Assembly: GCF_017873095.1 (NCBI RefSeq)
Contig: NZ_JAGGJU010000002.1
Span: 372,001 to 436,000, forward strand
Length of the DNA: 64,000 nucleotides
Reading direction: 5' to 3'
From: Heterorhizobium halophytocola
GTDB lineage: Bacteria; Pseudomonadota; Alphaproteobacteria; Rhizobiales; Rhizobiaceae
The translations under genes were made by a program, and so were the position numbers. Within the stretch, counting starts at the first letter, position 1; the number at the start of each line of letters is the position of its first letter. Positions 34,977 through 42,986 of the stretch are shown here, one piece after another. The notes beneath the pieces were generated by a model, which worked only from the letters and a program-made list of their open reading frames with translations, did no database searches and was not told the origin of the DNA.

Positions 34977-35719
34977 CGCAGCCGGTACTTCTCGTCAAGG
35001 ATCTGGTTGCCGGCTACGAGCCCGGCGTGCCGATCGTGCGCGGGGCCTTTATCCGGGTCGACAAAGGCGAGATTGTCGTCGTGCTGGGCCCGAATGGCGC
35101 CGGCAAATCCAGCTTCATCAAGGCAATCGCCGGTCTGGTGCCGGTCAGCGGCGGAACCGTGCATCTCGACGGCGACGACATCACCACCGTGCCCGCCCAC
35201 CAGATGGTGCGCCGCGGGCTCGCCTTCGTGCCGCAGACGGAAAACATCTTCCCGCTGATGAGCATCGAGGACAATCTGAAGGTGGCGGCCGCCATCCTGC
35301 CGAAGAAGGAGATCCCGGCCAGGATCGCGGAGATGTATGCGGTCTTTCCCGATCTTGCCGAGCGCCGCCGCACGGCGGCCGGCAATCTTTCGGGCGGGCA
35401 GCGCCAGATGCTGGCGGTGGCGCGCGCGCTGATCGTGCGCCCGACGCTGCTGGTGCTCGACGAGCCCTCGGCCGGCCTGTCGCCGAAATTCGTCTCGATG
35501 GTCTTCGACATGCTGTCGCGCATCCGTGGCCACGGCATGACCATCCTGCTGGTCGAGCAGAATGCAAGGGCAGCCCTTGCGATCGGCGACCGCGCCTATG
35601 TGCTGGTCGAGGGGAAGGACGAGCACGAGGGTATCGCCTCCGCGCTCTGGAACGATCCGGTGGTCGCCGAACTCTATCTCGGCCAGCGCGCCAAAAAGTC
35701 CGACGGGAGTGCCCCATGA
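34973..35719 (+). CDS. branched-chain-amino-acid-type ABC transporter ATPase (LivF-like)
   Basis: A 248-residue ATPase with Walker A GPNGAGKSS, signature LSGGQRQML and Walker B LLVLDEPSAGLSP, and the LivF-type FVPQTENIFP segment. Overlaps with the LivG-like gene upstream and the permease gene downstream, each by four bases, show tight translational coupling. Confidence 0.92.
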   Translation: MTQPVLLVKDLVAGYEPGVPIVRGAFIRVDKGEIVVVLGPNGAGKSSFIKAIAGLVPVSGGTVHLDGDDITTVPAHQMVRRGLAFVPQTENIFPLMSIEDNLKVAAAILPKKEIPARIAEMYAVFPDLAERRRTAAGNLSGGQRQMLAVARALIVRPTLLVLDEPSAGLSPKFVSMVFDMLSRIRGHGMTILLVEQNARAALAIGDRAYVLVEGKDEHEGIASALWNDPVVAELYLGQRAKKSDGSAP

Positions 35720-36624
35720 ACCCGCAATTCATCGTCGATGGCGCGCTCACCGGCGCGATGATCGGGCTTGGCGCCATCGGCGTGACGCTCACCTATTCGA
35801 TCCTGCGCTTTTCCAACTTCTCCCATGGCGACCTGATGGCCTGGGGCGCCTATGCGACGCTGACGGTGCTTGGCCTCATCGGTGCGCTGTTCGGCAAGGT
35901 CGCGCCGCTGAAGCCGCTTTCCTTCGGCTGGCCGCTGATCGTTTCGCTGCTGATCGCCATGGTCTTGATCGGACTGATGGCGATCGCCCTCGACAAGGTG
36001 CTGTTTTCCAGGCTGCGGGCCAAAGGGCAGATGATCATCGTCGTCATGGCAAGCTTCGGGGCCTCGATGGCGCTGCGCAATTTCCTCGAATTTCTCTTCA
36101 CCTCCAGGCCCGCCTATTTCAGCCGGGCAATCCAGATCGCCATGCCGATCGGGTTTGGCATTCGTATCACACCCGACCAGATCGCCCTTCTGATCCTCAC
36201 CGTCATTTTGGTGACGGCCGTGCATCTGATGATGACCCGCACCCAGTCCGGCCGCGCCATGCGGGCCGTCAGCCAGAACCCTGCCTTGGCCAAGGTTGTC
36301 GGCATCGATGTCCGGAGCGTCGTCCGTATCACCTGGATGACCGGCGGGGCGCTCGCCTGCGTCGCCGGCGTGATGATCGGCATTCTCGTGCAGATCCGCC
36401 CGCTGATGGGCTTCGACATGCTGTTGCCGATGTTTGCGGCCGCGATCCTCGGGGGCATCGGCAGCGTTCCGGGCGCGGTGCTCGGCGGGCTGATCATCGG
36501 TATCAGCGAGGCCGCGGCTGTCCAGCTGATCGGCGCGGAATGGCGCGCCGCGGTCTCCTTCGTCATCCTGATGGCGGTGCTGCTCGTTCGTCCGATCGGC
36601 CTTTTCGGAGTGAAGGAACGATGA
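35716..36624 (+). CDS. branched-chain-amino-acid-type ABC permease (LivH-like)
   Basis: A 302-residue inner-membrane permease with about eight helices. FSNFSHGDLMAWGAY near residues 36-50 and AILGGIGSVPGAVLGGLIIG near the C-terminus are LivH signatures. The ATG at 35716 overlaps the preceding stop. It pairs with the LivM-like permease that follows. Confidence 0.92.
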   Translation: MNPQFIVDGALTGAMIGLGAIGVTLTYSILRFSNFSHGDLMAWGAYATLTVLGLIGALFGKVAPLKPLSFGWPLIVSLLIAMVLIGLMAIALDKVLFSRLRAKGQMIIVVMASFGASMALRNFLEFLFTSRPAYFSRAIQIAMPIGFGIRITPDQIALLILTVILVTAVHLMMTRTQSGRAMRAVSQNPALAKVVGIDVRSVVRITWMTGGALACVAGVMIGILVQIRPLMGFDMLLPMFAAAILGGIGSVPGAVLGGLIIGISEAAAVQLIGAEWRAAVSFVILMAVLLVRPIGLFGVKER

Positions 36625-37595
36625 TCGATCTTCTCGGCTACGGCGCCTTCTTCCTGACGACGGCGCTGATCTTTTCGCTGATCACGCTCGGCCTCAACCT
36701 GCAATGGGGGCTGACGGGCCTCTTCAATGTCGGCGTTGCCGGCTTTGTCGCGATCGGCGCCTATACCTCGGCAATCCTGACGACGCCGGACGATGCAGCC
36801 CGCTTCGGCGGCTTCGACTGGCCGATCCTGGCCGGCTGGCTTGCCGCCATGGTGACGGCCGGCATTGCCGCGGCAATCACCGGCATCGCTACCCTGAGGC
36901 TGCGCGCCGACTATCTGGCGATCACCACCTTCGGCGTCGCGGTCGTCGTCCAGCTCGTGGCGCTCAACACCCAGAGCCTGACCGGTGGCCCTTTCGGTGT
37001 CGGTTTCATCCCGCGCCCCTTCGGGGAACTCGCCTCCACGCCGTTCTGGTTCAACCTTACCATGCTCGGCACGGTGGTGGTGGTGGTGGTGCTTGCCTAT
37101 CTGGGGCTCGAGCATCTGTCGAAAAGCCCCTGGGGCCGGGTGTTGCGGGCGCTGCGCGAGGACGAGACGGCCGCCGTCTCGCTCGGTAAGAGCGCCCGTT
37201 TCTACCGCGTCCAGGCCTTCGCCATCGGCGGTGCGGTGATGGGGCTTGCCGGCGCCGTGCAGGCGCATTTCATCGGCTTCATCGCGCCCGACAACTACCT
37301 GCCGACGCTCACCTTCCAGGTCTGGGTGATGCTGATCGTCGGCGGCTCGGGCAGCAATCGCGGCGCGCTGCTCGGCAGCATCCTCGTCTGGGCGATCTGG
37401 GCCGGATCCGGCGCGGTTCTCTCGGTCTTCGTGCCGACAGACCAGCAGGCCCGCGCCGCCTCCCTGCAGATCGTCGCCATCGGCGTCATGCTCTGCGTCA
37501 TTCTGCTCGTGCGCCCGCAGGGGATATTGGGCGAGAGGATTAGGCGCAGACGAACGGCAGGCGCGGCGGTGGCGGAAAGCAAGGCGGGAGGCTGA
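36621..37595 (+). CDS. branched-chain-amino-acid-type ABC permease (LivM-like)
   Basis: A 324-residue permease. GLNLQWGLTGLFNVGVAGF, LRADYLAITTFGVA and VGGSGSNRGALLGS are LivM signatures; around ten hydrophobic helices. The start overlaps the preceding stop by four bases. It ends the Liv operon; the periplasmic binding protein is encoded in the divergent unit at 30064. Confidence 0.92.
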   Translation: MIDLLGYGAFFLTTALIFSLITLGLNLQWGLTGLFNVGVAGFVAIGAYTSAILTTPDDAARFGGFDWPILAGWLAAMVTAGIAAAITGIATLRLRADYLAITTFGVAVVVQLVALNTQSLTGGPFGVGFIPRPFGELASTPFWFNLTMLGTVVVVVVLAYLGLEHLSKSPWGRVLRALREDETAAVSLGKSARFYRVQAFAIGGAVMGLAGAVQAHFIGFIAPDNYLPTLTFQVWVMLIVGGSGSNRGALLGSILVWAIWAGSGAVLSVFVPTDQQARAASLQIVAIGVMLCVILLVRPQGILGERIRRRRTAGAAVAESKAGG

Positions 37596-37641
37596 GGCGG
37601 GAGCGCTCGTGGCGGGGTAAATCGATGGTGGAGGGCATGGC

Positions 37642-37688
37642 CACCCCCCTCTGTCCTGCCGGACATCTCCCCCTCAAGGGGGGAGATC
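37642..37688 (+). repeat. RIME-like intergenic repeat, copy 1
   Basis: A 47-base element containing CCCCCCTCTG, TCCTGCCGGACA, and the palindrome TCTCCCCCTCAAGGGGGGAGA. It matches the inverted copy at 37815-37861 almost base for base. Elements of this look are scattered in Rhizobium-group intergenic regions (RIME). Confidence 0.7.
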
Positions 37689-37814
37689 ACCGTGTTGCGA
37701 GGCTCCACGCCACCGCATGTGGCGGGAGATGGCGCGCATGTTTACAGATGTGGCAGTCACATCGGCTGCGGCAAGCGAGGCATTGGCGGTAAAAACGTTC
37801 GGTCGATCCCAGCT

Positions 37815-37861
37815 GATCTCCCCCCTTGAGGGGGAGATGCCCGGCAGGGCAGAGGGGGGTG
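37815..37861 (-). repeat. RIME-like intergenic repeat, inverted copy 2
   Basis: Reverse complement of the element at 37642-37688 with only a few differences (for example CTGCCCTGCC instead of CTGTCCTGCC). The pair can fold into a large stem with a 126-base loop between the convergent Liv operon and the dioxygenase gene. Confidence 0.7.
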
Positions 37862-37892
37862 AGCGGGACTCTCGACGCCAGACGTTAATCCC

Positions 37893-38642
37893 TCACCCCT
37901 TCGCCTTCTCCGCGCTGATCGAATCGCGCACCACGCCATAGGAACGCCCCCAAGCGTCGGTCATGTCGCAGCGGATGTCCCAGAGGTCGGGGAAAAAGCG
38001 ATGCCGGGCGCCGGCCTGCAGCAGGTCGACGGGGCGACCTTTCAGCGATTTCGAGCCGAGCCCGATCGAGCGGTGGATCAGGTAGACATGGTGGGCGCGG
38101 AATTTCTGGAACAGTTCGTCGAACTCGACCAGGGCTTCCGCCACCACATAGCTGTCGCCGTGATCATATTTGCCGTCATAGACATCCGCCACCGTCAGCC
38201 CGCGGCCGTCGAGATACTGCGCCTTGAACATCTGCCAGATATCCGGCGGCAGGCGCAGGAGCAGCTTGAAGCCCGGCGATTCCTGTCCCGATCCATTGCC
38301 GAGCTGCAGACGGATCTCCTGGTATTCCTTCGGCGACATGGTTTCCAGCACGTCGAGCTGCGCCGTCATCAGCCGCATCAGGCGGTGCACCCGCCCCATC
38401 AGCGTCACCACGCGGTTTGTGTCCTGCTGTTCCATGTGGTCCATCACCTCGACCAGGGTATAAGCGATCAGCTTCATCCACAGTTCCTCGACCTGGTGGA
38501 CGATCTGGAACTGCAGCTCGTCGGCATTGGCCATCTCCGAAAGCGCCTTCTGGCAGGTCAGCAACTGCTCGACGTTCAGGTAGACGCCGTAGTCGAGCAT
38601 GACGGGCTTTTCGATGCGGTCGTGATACGGCAGCTTGTCCAT
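37893..38642 (-). CDS. kynA: tryptophan 2,3-dioxygenase family protein (divergent)
   Basis: A 249-residue heme dioxygenase-fold protein. LDYGVYLNVEQLLTCQ, FQIVHQVEELWMKL (with the distal His), the HHVYLIHRSIG segment with the likely heme-ligand His, and RFFPDLWDIRCDM are TDO family marks. It is shorter than typical bacterial TDO (about 280-300 residues), and the usual substrate-carboxylate Arg region and GTGGS loop are altered (YQEIRLQLGNGSGQES, IGLGSKSLKG). It may cleave tryptophan to N-formylkynurenine or act on another indole. It is divergent from an Lrp/AsnC regulator, the arrangement of kynA-kynR. The symbol reflects family only. Confidence 0.8.
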   Translation of the reverse strand: MDKLPYHDRIEKPVMLDYGVYLNVEQLLTCQKALSEMANADELQFQIVHQVEELWMKLIAYTLVEVMDHMEQQDTNRVVTLMGRVHRLMRLMTAQLDVLETMSPKEYQEIRLQLGNGSGQESPGFKLLLRLPPDIWQMFKAQYLDGRGLTVADVYDGKYDHGDSYVVAEALVEFDELFQKFRAHHVYLIHRSIGLGSKSLKGRPVDLLQAGARHRFFPDLWDIRCDMTDAWGRSYGVVRDSISAEKAKG

Positions 38643-38795
38643 GGTCTCAGCATTCCCTTCTGGCGGCCTTCCAGGCCCTTGGCTCTTCGGAAAGCTTAGC
38701 GTGCTGCCGGGCGAACATTGTTTCGGACCTTGCGCCTGCCGCAAAATCTTCAGTACGTTATTCTCGCCAGAGGACCAATCGAGGAATGATGACCC

Positions 38796-39260
38796 ATGAA
38801 TAGCGTCGATCGCAAGATCATCCGGCTTCTCGAAACCGATGCCCGGATCTCCTTTGCCGAGCTGGCCGAGGCGGTCGGGCTGTCGAAGACGCCGTGCTGG
38901 AACCGGGTGAAGGCGCTCGAGGCGGCGGGCCTGATCCGCGGCTATTTCGCCGCCATCGATCCGGTGAAACTCGGTTTCGGCGTCGAGGCGCTGGTGCAGG
39001 TGACCATCGACCCGGAACGGTTCGAGGCCTTCGAGCGCGGGGTAAGGGCACACCCGTTGGTACGCCGGGCGCATGCGACGACCGGCGAGGCGGATTACCT
39101 GCTGCATATCATGGCCGCCGACATGGGCGCGCTCGACACGCTGCTGCGGCTGGAGATCAGCCAGTTGGCCGGTGTGCGCCGCACGGTGACGGCGATGATC
39201 ACGCGCGAGATCAAGGCGGAAAACTCGATGGCCGACGCGCACCAGCACGCCGGGCTCTGA
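38796..39260 (+). CDS. Lrp/AsnC-family transcriptional regulator (KynR-like position)
   Basis: A 154-residue regulator. The N-terminal helix-turn-helix (DRKIIRLLETDARISFAELA then LSKTPCWNRVKALEAAGLI) is followed by an amino-acid-sensing RAM domain with TTGEADYLLHI. It is divergent from the dioxygenase gene across a 153-base gap. In Pseudomonas the Lrp-type KynR controls kyn genes in response to kynurenine, so a similar role is likely here. Confidence 0.88.
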   Translation: MNSVDRKIIRLLETDARISFAELAEAVGLSKTPCWNRVKALEAAGLIRGYFAAIDPVKLGFGVEALVQVTIDPERFEAFERGVRAHPLVRRAHATTGEADYLLHIMAADMGALDTLLRLEISQLAGVRRTVTAMITREIKAENSMADAHQHAGL

Positions 39261-39308
39261 TCCTGCGCCAGAAGTTCGTGACCTCGTAAAAAGCGGTTTG
39301 ACAAACCG

Positions 39309-39344
39309 GCGCCAAGATATTTTAAATTTAAACTATCTTGGCGC
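39309..39344. promoter_or_regulatory. copy C of the shared operator: 36-base near-perfect palindrome
   Basis: Outer arms GCGCCAAGATA (39309-39319) and TATCTTGGCGC (39334-39344) are exact, and the core TTTAAATTTAAA (39321-39332) is symmetric; only one pair mismatches. Centre is 80 bases before the ligase start at 39407. This is the best copy of an element found upstream of several units from 28.6 to 55.2 kb. Confidence 0.8.
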
Positions 39345-39406
39345 TGTGCCGTCGTTCGTGGAGGGGCGATGGCGGTTTTGCGCGCCGCGACCAGCGAGGC
39401 GATCTG

Positions 39407-41053
39407 ATGACGAACCCGGCCAGCCCCCATGAACTCCTCACCCGGCAGGCGGCGCGCTCTGGCGAGAAACCGCTGCTGATCCTGCCGCAGAAGGTGGCGG
39501 ATCTCTGGGACCTGGGGCAGAGCGCGTGGAGCTACCGGCAGGCGCTTGATGCGGTCGAAACGCTCGCCGGACGCTATCGAAAAGCCGGCTATAGCCTTGG
39601 TCACCGGGTGGCGCTGCTCTTGGAAAACCGGCCGGACCACTTCTTCCACTGGCTGGCGCTCAACAGTCTCGGGGTCTCGATCGTGCCGGTCAATCCGGAC
39701 TACAAGGCCGACGAACTACATTATCTTCTGGAGCACAGCGAGAGCGCGGCCCTGGTTGCGGTCGAGAGCCGGCACGGCCATGTGCGGGATGTCGCGGCGG
39801 GTCTCGGCGTGCCGTTGGTGGGCCCCGATCTCGACGACCTTCCACAGGTCGCAGCCGCGGGCGACACTCTGACTGGCCCGCTTGCCGGCGAGACGCTGGG
39901 CCGGGAATGCGCGGTGATCTACACCTCCGGTACGACGGGCCGTCCGAAGGGGTGCCTGCTGTCGAACGCCTATTTCCTCGCCTGGGGTGAGTGGTACACC
40001 GCCCAGACCGGCGCGATCAGCCTGAGGGAAGGCGTCGAGCGGCTGATGACGCCGCTACCGACCTTTCACGTCAACGCCATGGGTAATTCCTTCATGGGCA
40101 TGCTCGCCTGCGGCGGCGCGCAGGTGATCATCGACCGCTTTCACCCGCGCGATTGGTGGGAGAGTGCAGCGGAGACCGGCGCCACCTGCTTCCATTATCT
40201 CGGCGTCATGCCGGCCATCCTTCTGGAAATCCCGCCCTCCGATCTCGATCGGGCGCACGGGCTCCGCTTCGGTCTGGGCGGCGGCGTGCATCCCGATCAT
40301 CACGGCGTCTTCGAGGCGCGCTTCGGCGTGCCGCTGCTGGAGGGCTGGGCGATGACCGAAGGGGGAGGGGCGGCGCTTCTCTGTGCCGCCGACGAGCCCC
40401 GGCATGTTGGGCAACGCTGTCTCGGCCGCTGGAGCAGGCCCGGTCCAGGCATAGACATCCGCATCGTCGACGATGAGGGCCGTGACTGCGAAGACGGCAC
40501 GCCCGGCGAATTCCTGGTGCGGGCGGCAGGCGACGACTCGCGCCGGGCCATGTTTTCCGGCTACCTGAAGAACGAGACTGCCACGAGAGAGGTCTGGAAG
40601 GACGGCTATCTCAACACCGGCGACATCATGCGGCGCGACGCGGACGGTTCGCTCTATTTCGTCGACCGGAAGAAGAACATCATCCGCCGCTCGGGCGAGA
40701 ATATCGCGGCCGTCGAGGTGGAGGGGGCGATCGCAGCTCATGCCGACGTCGGACAGGTGGCGGCCGTCGCCGTTCTCGAACCCTTGCGCGGCGAGGAGGT
40801 TCTGGCCGTCGTTGTGCCGCGCAGCGGTGTCGAACCGGGTGCCGAACTCGCCCGCGCCCTCTTCGATCATGCCGCCGCCCGGCTCACCTATTACAAGGTG
40901 CCCGGCTACGTCGTTTTCCTCGATGCGCTGCCGACGACTTCAACCCAGAAGGTTCGCAAGCAGGATCTGGGCGTGGTCGCCACAGACCCGATGGCTGCGC
41001 GCCATAGCTTTGATTTTCGCGAACACAAGCAGCGGCTGCGTTTGAAAGGGTGA
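39407..41053 (+). CDS. ATP-dependent acyl-CoA ligase (AMP-forming), paralogue 1
   Basis: A 548-residue class I adenylate-forming enzyme. P-loop YTSGTTGRPKGC near residue 170, GWAMTEGGGAAL, TGDIMRRDADGSLYFVDRKK and the C-terminal catalytic Lys in TTSTQKVRKQ near 511. GAGG lies 7 bases before the ATG. It has exactly the same length as the ligase at 48851 and is plainly paralogous (both contain LLLENRP, HWLALN and LGVSIVP). It probably activates an aromatic or alicyclic acid of the island; the substrate is not readable. Its promoter carries operator copy C. Confidence 0.88.
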   Translation: MTNPASPHELLTRQAARSGEKPLLILPQKVADLWDLGQSAWSYRQALDAVETLAGRYRKAGYSLGHRVALLLENRPDHFFHWLALNSLGVSIVPVNPDYKADELHYLLEHSESAALVAVESRHGHVRDVAAGLGVPLVGPDLDDLPQVAAAGDTLTGPLAGETLGRECAVIYTSGTTGRPKGCLLSNAYFLAWGEWYTAQTGAISLREGVERLMTPLPTFHVNAMGNSFMGMLACGGAQVIIDRFHPRDWWESAAETGATCFHYLGVMPAILLEIPPSDLDRAHGLRFGLGGGVHPDHHGVFEARFGVPLLEGWAMTEGGGAALLCAADEPRHVGQRCLGRWSRPGPGIDIRIVDDEGRDCEDGTPGEFLVRAAGDDSRRAMFSGYLKNETATREVWKDGYLNTGDIMRRDADGSLYFVDRKKNIIRRSGENIAAVEVEGAIAAHADVGQVAAVAVLEPLRGEEVLAVVVPRSGVEPGAELARALFDHAAARLTYYKVPGYVVFLDALPTTSTQKVRKQDLGVVATDPMAARHSFDFREHKQRLRLKG

Positions 41054-41369
41054 TACGCCGCGCTTATCGAGACGGAAAGGAGATCGTCAGGGGCACATGA
41101 GGCCACTGTGGGGCCAGCCGAGCATATTCCTAACTATCTGACAATATTGCGAAACACGGAACCTCCAAAGCTCCAAGCAAAAAAATACCGATATATTTTA
41201 AGTTTAAACTTGTTTTTTGGCCGTGCTGCATGTTGAATTTGATTGCCGGCAAAAATGCCGGCCCGCCGAGGAGCGGGCTCGCAGGCCTCGAGCGGAGCGA
41301 ACAAGAAGTCAGGAGCATCCTTCCGGGATGACATCTGGCCAGGTCAAACCGTTTCAGAGGAACCTTCAC
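41054..41369. promoter_or_regulatory. 316-base promoter region of the TRAP operon
   Basis: No gene seen. AT-rich from 41150 to 41220, with operator copy D at 41189-41216. It should contain the promoter of the TRAP transporter genes. Confidence 0.55.
41189..41216. promoter_or_regulatory. copy D of the shared 28-base operator
   Basis: ATATTTTAAG followed by TTTAAACTTG (41193-41212) matches copy C at 21 of 28 positions. It lies 154 bases upstream of the TRAP binding-protein start. Confidence 0.65.
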
Positions 41370-42344
41370 ATGCGCTTTCTCAAGGCTCTCGCCTTAGCTT
41401 CCCTTCTCAGCGGCGTCGTAGTCTCGGCGAAAGCCGAAGACGTGATCAACGCCGTCCACTTCACACCGGCCCAGAACGGCTATGCCCAAAGCTTCCTGAA
41501 GTTCGTCAAACTGGTGAACGAGAAGGGCAAGGGCGTGGTGCGCATCGACGTGCGCGGCGGTCCGGAAGTCATTCCCTATCCGCAGCTCGGCACGGCCCAG
41601 AAATCCGGCCTGATCGACATGCTGAACGCACCGGCCGGCGCCTATCTGGAAATGGTGCCGGAGGGTGAGGTGTTCTCCGCCTCGACCATCAAGCCCTGGG
41701 ACGCCCGGGCCAATGGCGGCTGGGATTTCGTCAACGGCATCTACGAAAAGAAGGGCAATGCCCATCTGCTCGCCCATATCGATGCCGGAACCGGCTTTCA
41801 CATGTTCACCGTCAACAAGCCGGAGATGACCGAGGACGGCGCCATCGACTTCACCAAGCTGAAGATCCGCGCCTCGCCGCTCTACCGTCAGTTCTTCGAA
41901 GCGCTGGGCGCCTCGGTGATCGTGCAGAACGCGACCGACGTCTACACCTCGCTGGAGCGCGGCGTGATCAACGCCAATGCCTATCCGGTGATGGGCTATG
42001 CCTCGTTCGGCTGGGACAAGTTTACCAAATACCGCATCGATCCCTCCTTCTTCCAGGTCGACGTGCTCGTCTCGATGAACAAGAAGAAGTGGGACTCGCT
42101 CTCCGACGAATCGAAGAAGATCCTGAACGAGGTCTCCGTCGAATACGAGAAGCAGAGCTACGAGGCCAACCTCAAGGAAACCGACCGTCTCGCCAAGGAG
42201 ATGATCGACAATGGCCAGCAGGTGGTCGAAATGACGGGAGAGGGCCGTGACAAGTTCCTGGCAACGGCGGCCAAGGCCAGCTGGGACCGCATGACCGAAC
42301 GCGATCCGACCAATATCGAGACGCTGCACAAATACTTCCCCTGA
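41370..42344 (+). CDS. TRAP transporter periplasmic binding protein (DctP family)
   Basis: A 324-residue DctP-like protein with a signal peptide of about 22 residues (ending in VSAKA). The KIRASPLYRQFFEALGASVI stretch holds the conserved Arg that binds a carboxylate, so the ligand is likely an organic acid. CAGAGGA precedes the ATG at 41370. It is first in the order DctP-DctQ-DctM. A strong hairpin separates it from DctQ, which would favour higher levels of the binding protein. Confidence 0.92.
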   Translation: MRFLKALALASLLSGVVVSAKAEDVINAVHFTPAQNGYAQSFLKFVKLVNEKGKGVVRIDVRGGPEVIPYPQLGTAQKSGLIDMLNAPAGAYLEMVPEGEVFSASTIKPWDARANGGWDFVNGIYEKKGNAHLLAHIDAGTGFHMFTVNKPEMTEDGAIDFTKLKIRASPLYRQFFEALGASVIVQNATDVYTSLERGVINANAYPVMGYASFGWDKFTKYRIDPSFFQVDVLVSMNKKKWDSLSDESKKILNEVSVEYEKQSYEANLKETDRLAKEMIDNGQQVVEMTGEGRDKFLATAAKASWDRMTERDPTNIETLHKYFP

Positions 42345-42353
42345 TCCTTGAAG

Positions 42354-42380
42354 GCGGGCCGGCCGGACAGGCCGGCCCGC
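42354..42380 (+). terminator. GC-rich hairpin between TRAP binding-protein and membrane genes
   Basis: Perfect 11-base arms GCGGGCCGGCC and GGCCGGCCCGC with a 5-base loop, 10 bases after the DctP stop. No T run follows; it is more likely an RNA-stabilising or partial-termination element that keeps DctP above DctQM. Confidence 0.6.
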
Positions 42381-42471
42381 GGTCTTGCGGCGGACGTCTG
42401 ACGGCGTTCCCATTCGGCAATGCCTGTCAAACGGCAGGCTTGCGTGCACTGTTTTGGTCAAGGTCCATGCC

Positions 42472-42984
42472 ATGAAATTCCTCTTCGATCTCACCGGCAG
42501 GCTGAGCCAGGCGCTGGCCGCGCTGGCAAAGTTGTTGATCGGTGCGATGATCCTCATCGTGATCGCCGACGTCGTCATCCGAAACCTCGACCTGAAGCCC
42601 ATCTCCTGGGGCGTGTCGGTGTCGGAATATATCCTTCTCTATGTGACCTTCCTGCCGATGCCCTGGCTGGTGCACAACAAGGGCCATGTCTTCGTCGAGT
42701 TCCTGCGCAACCTGTTGCCGCCGGGCGGCCGGGCGGTGCTCGAAAAGGTGGTCTATCTCGTCTGCGTCGCTCTCTGTCTCGTCCTCGGCTTCATCGCCGT
42801 CACATCGCTGATCGGCACGGCCGCCAGCGGGGAATACGAGACCCGCAGCTTCGACATGCCGAAATGGGCGGTCTTCCTGCCGATGGCGATCGGCTTCTTC
42901 GTCTCGGCGATCGAGTGGCTGCGCTATCTCATGGGCCACGCCTCGCTCTACGATCTCGACCCGCTCGAGATGGAAGGACTGTGA
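42472..42984 (+). CDS. TRAP transporter small membrane subunit (DctQ family)
   Basis: A 170-residue protein with four predicted transmembrane helices and the DctQ features VIADVVIRNL, ISWGVSVSEYILLYVTFL and the WLVHNKGHVFVEFL loop. It forms the membrane complex with DctM, whose gene starts three bases after this stop. Confidence 0.9.
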   Translation: MKFLFDLTGRLSQALAALAKLLIGAMILIVIADVVIRNLDLKPISWGVSVSEYILLYVTFLPMPWLVHNKGHVFVEFLRNLLPPGGRAVLEKVVYLVCVALCLVLGFIAVTSLIGTAASGEYETRSFDMPKWAVFLPMAIGFFVSAIEWLRYLMGHASLYDLDPLEMEGL

Positions 42985-42986
42985 TC

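Larger units (their letters stand above)
37596..37892. other. 297-base intergenic region with RIME-like inverted repeats
   Basis: No gene is supported here. Apart from the two repeat copies listed separately I see nothing recognisable in it. The genes on both sides point into it (Liv operon from the left, dioxygenase from the right), so it probably serves as a transcription end. Confidence 0.6.

Noticed and set aside
37690..37814. Possible gene or transposase remnant between the two RIME-like repeats
   Set aside because: Only 125 bases with no coding signal; the repeats are palindromic intergenic elements rather than insertion-sequence ends.
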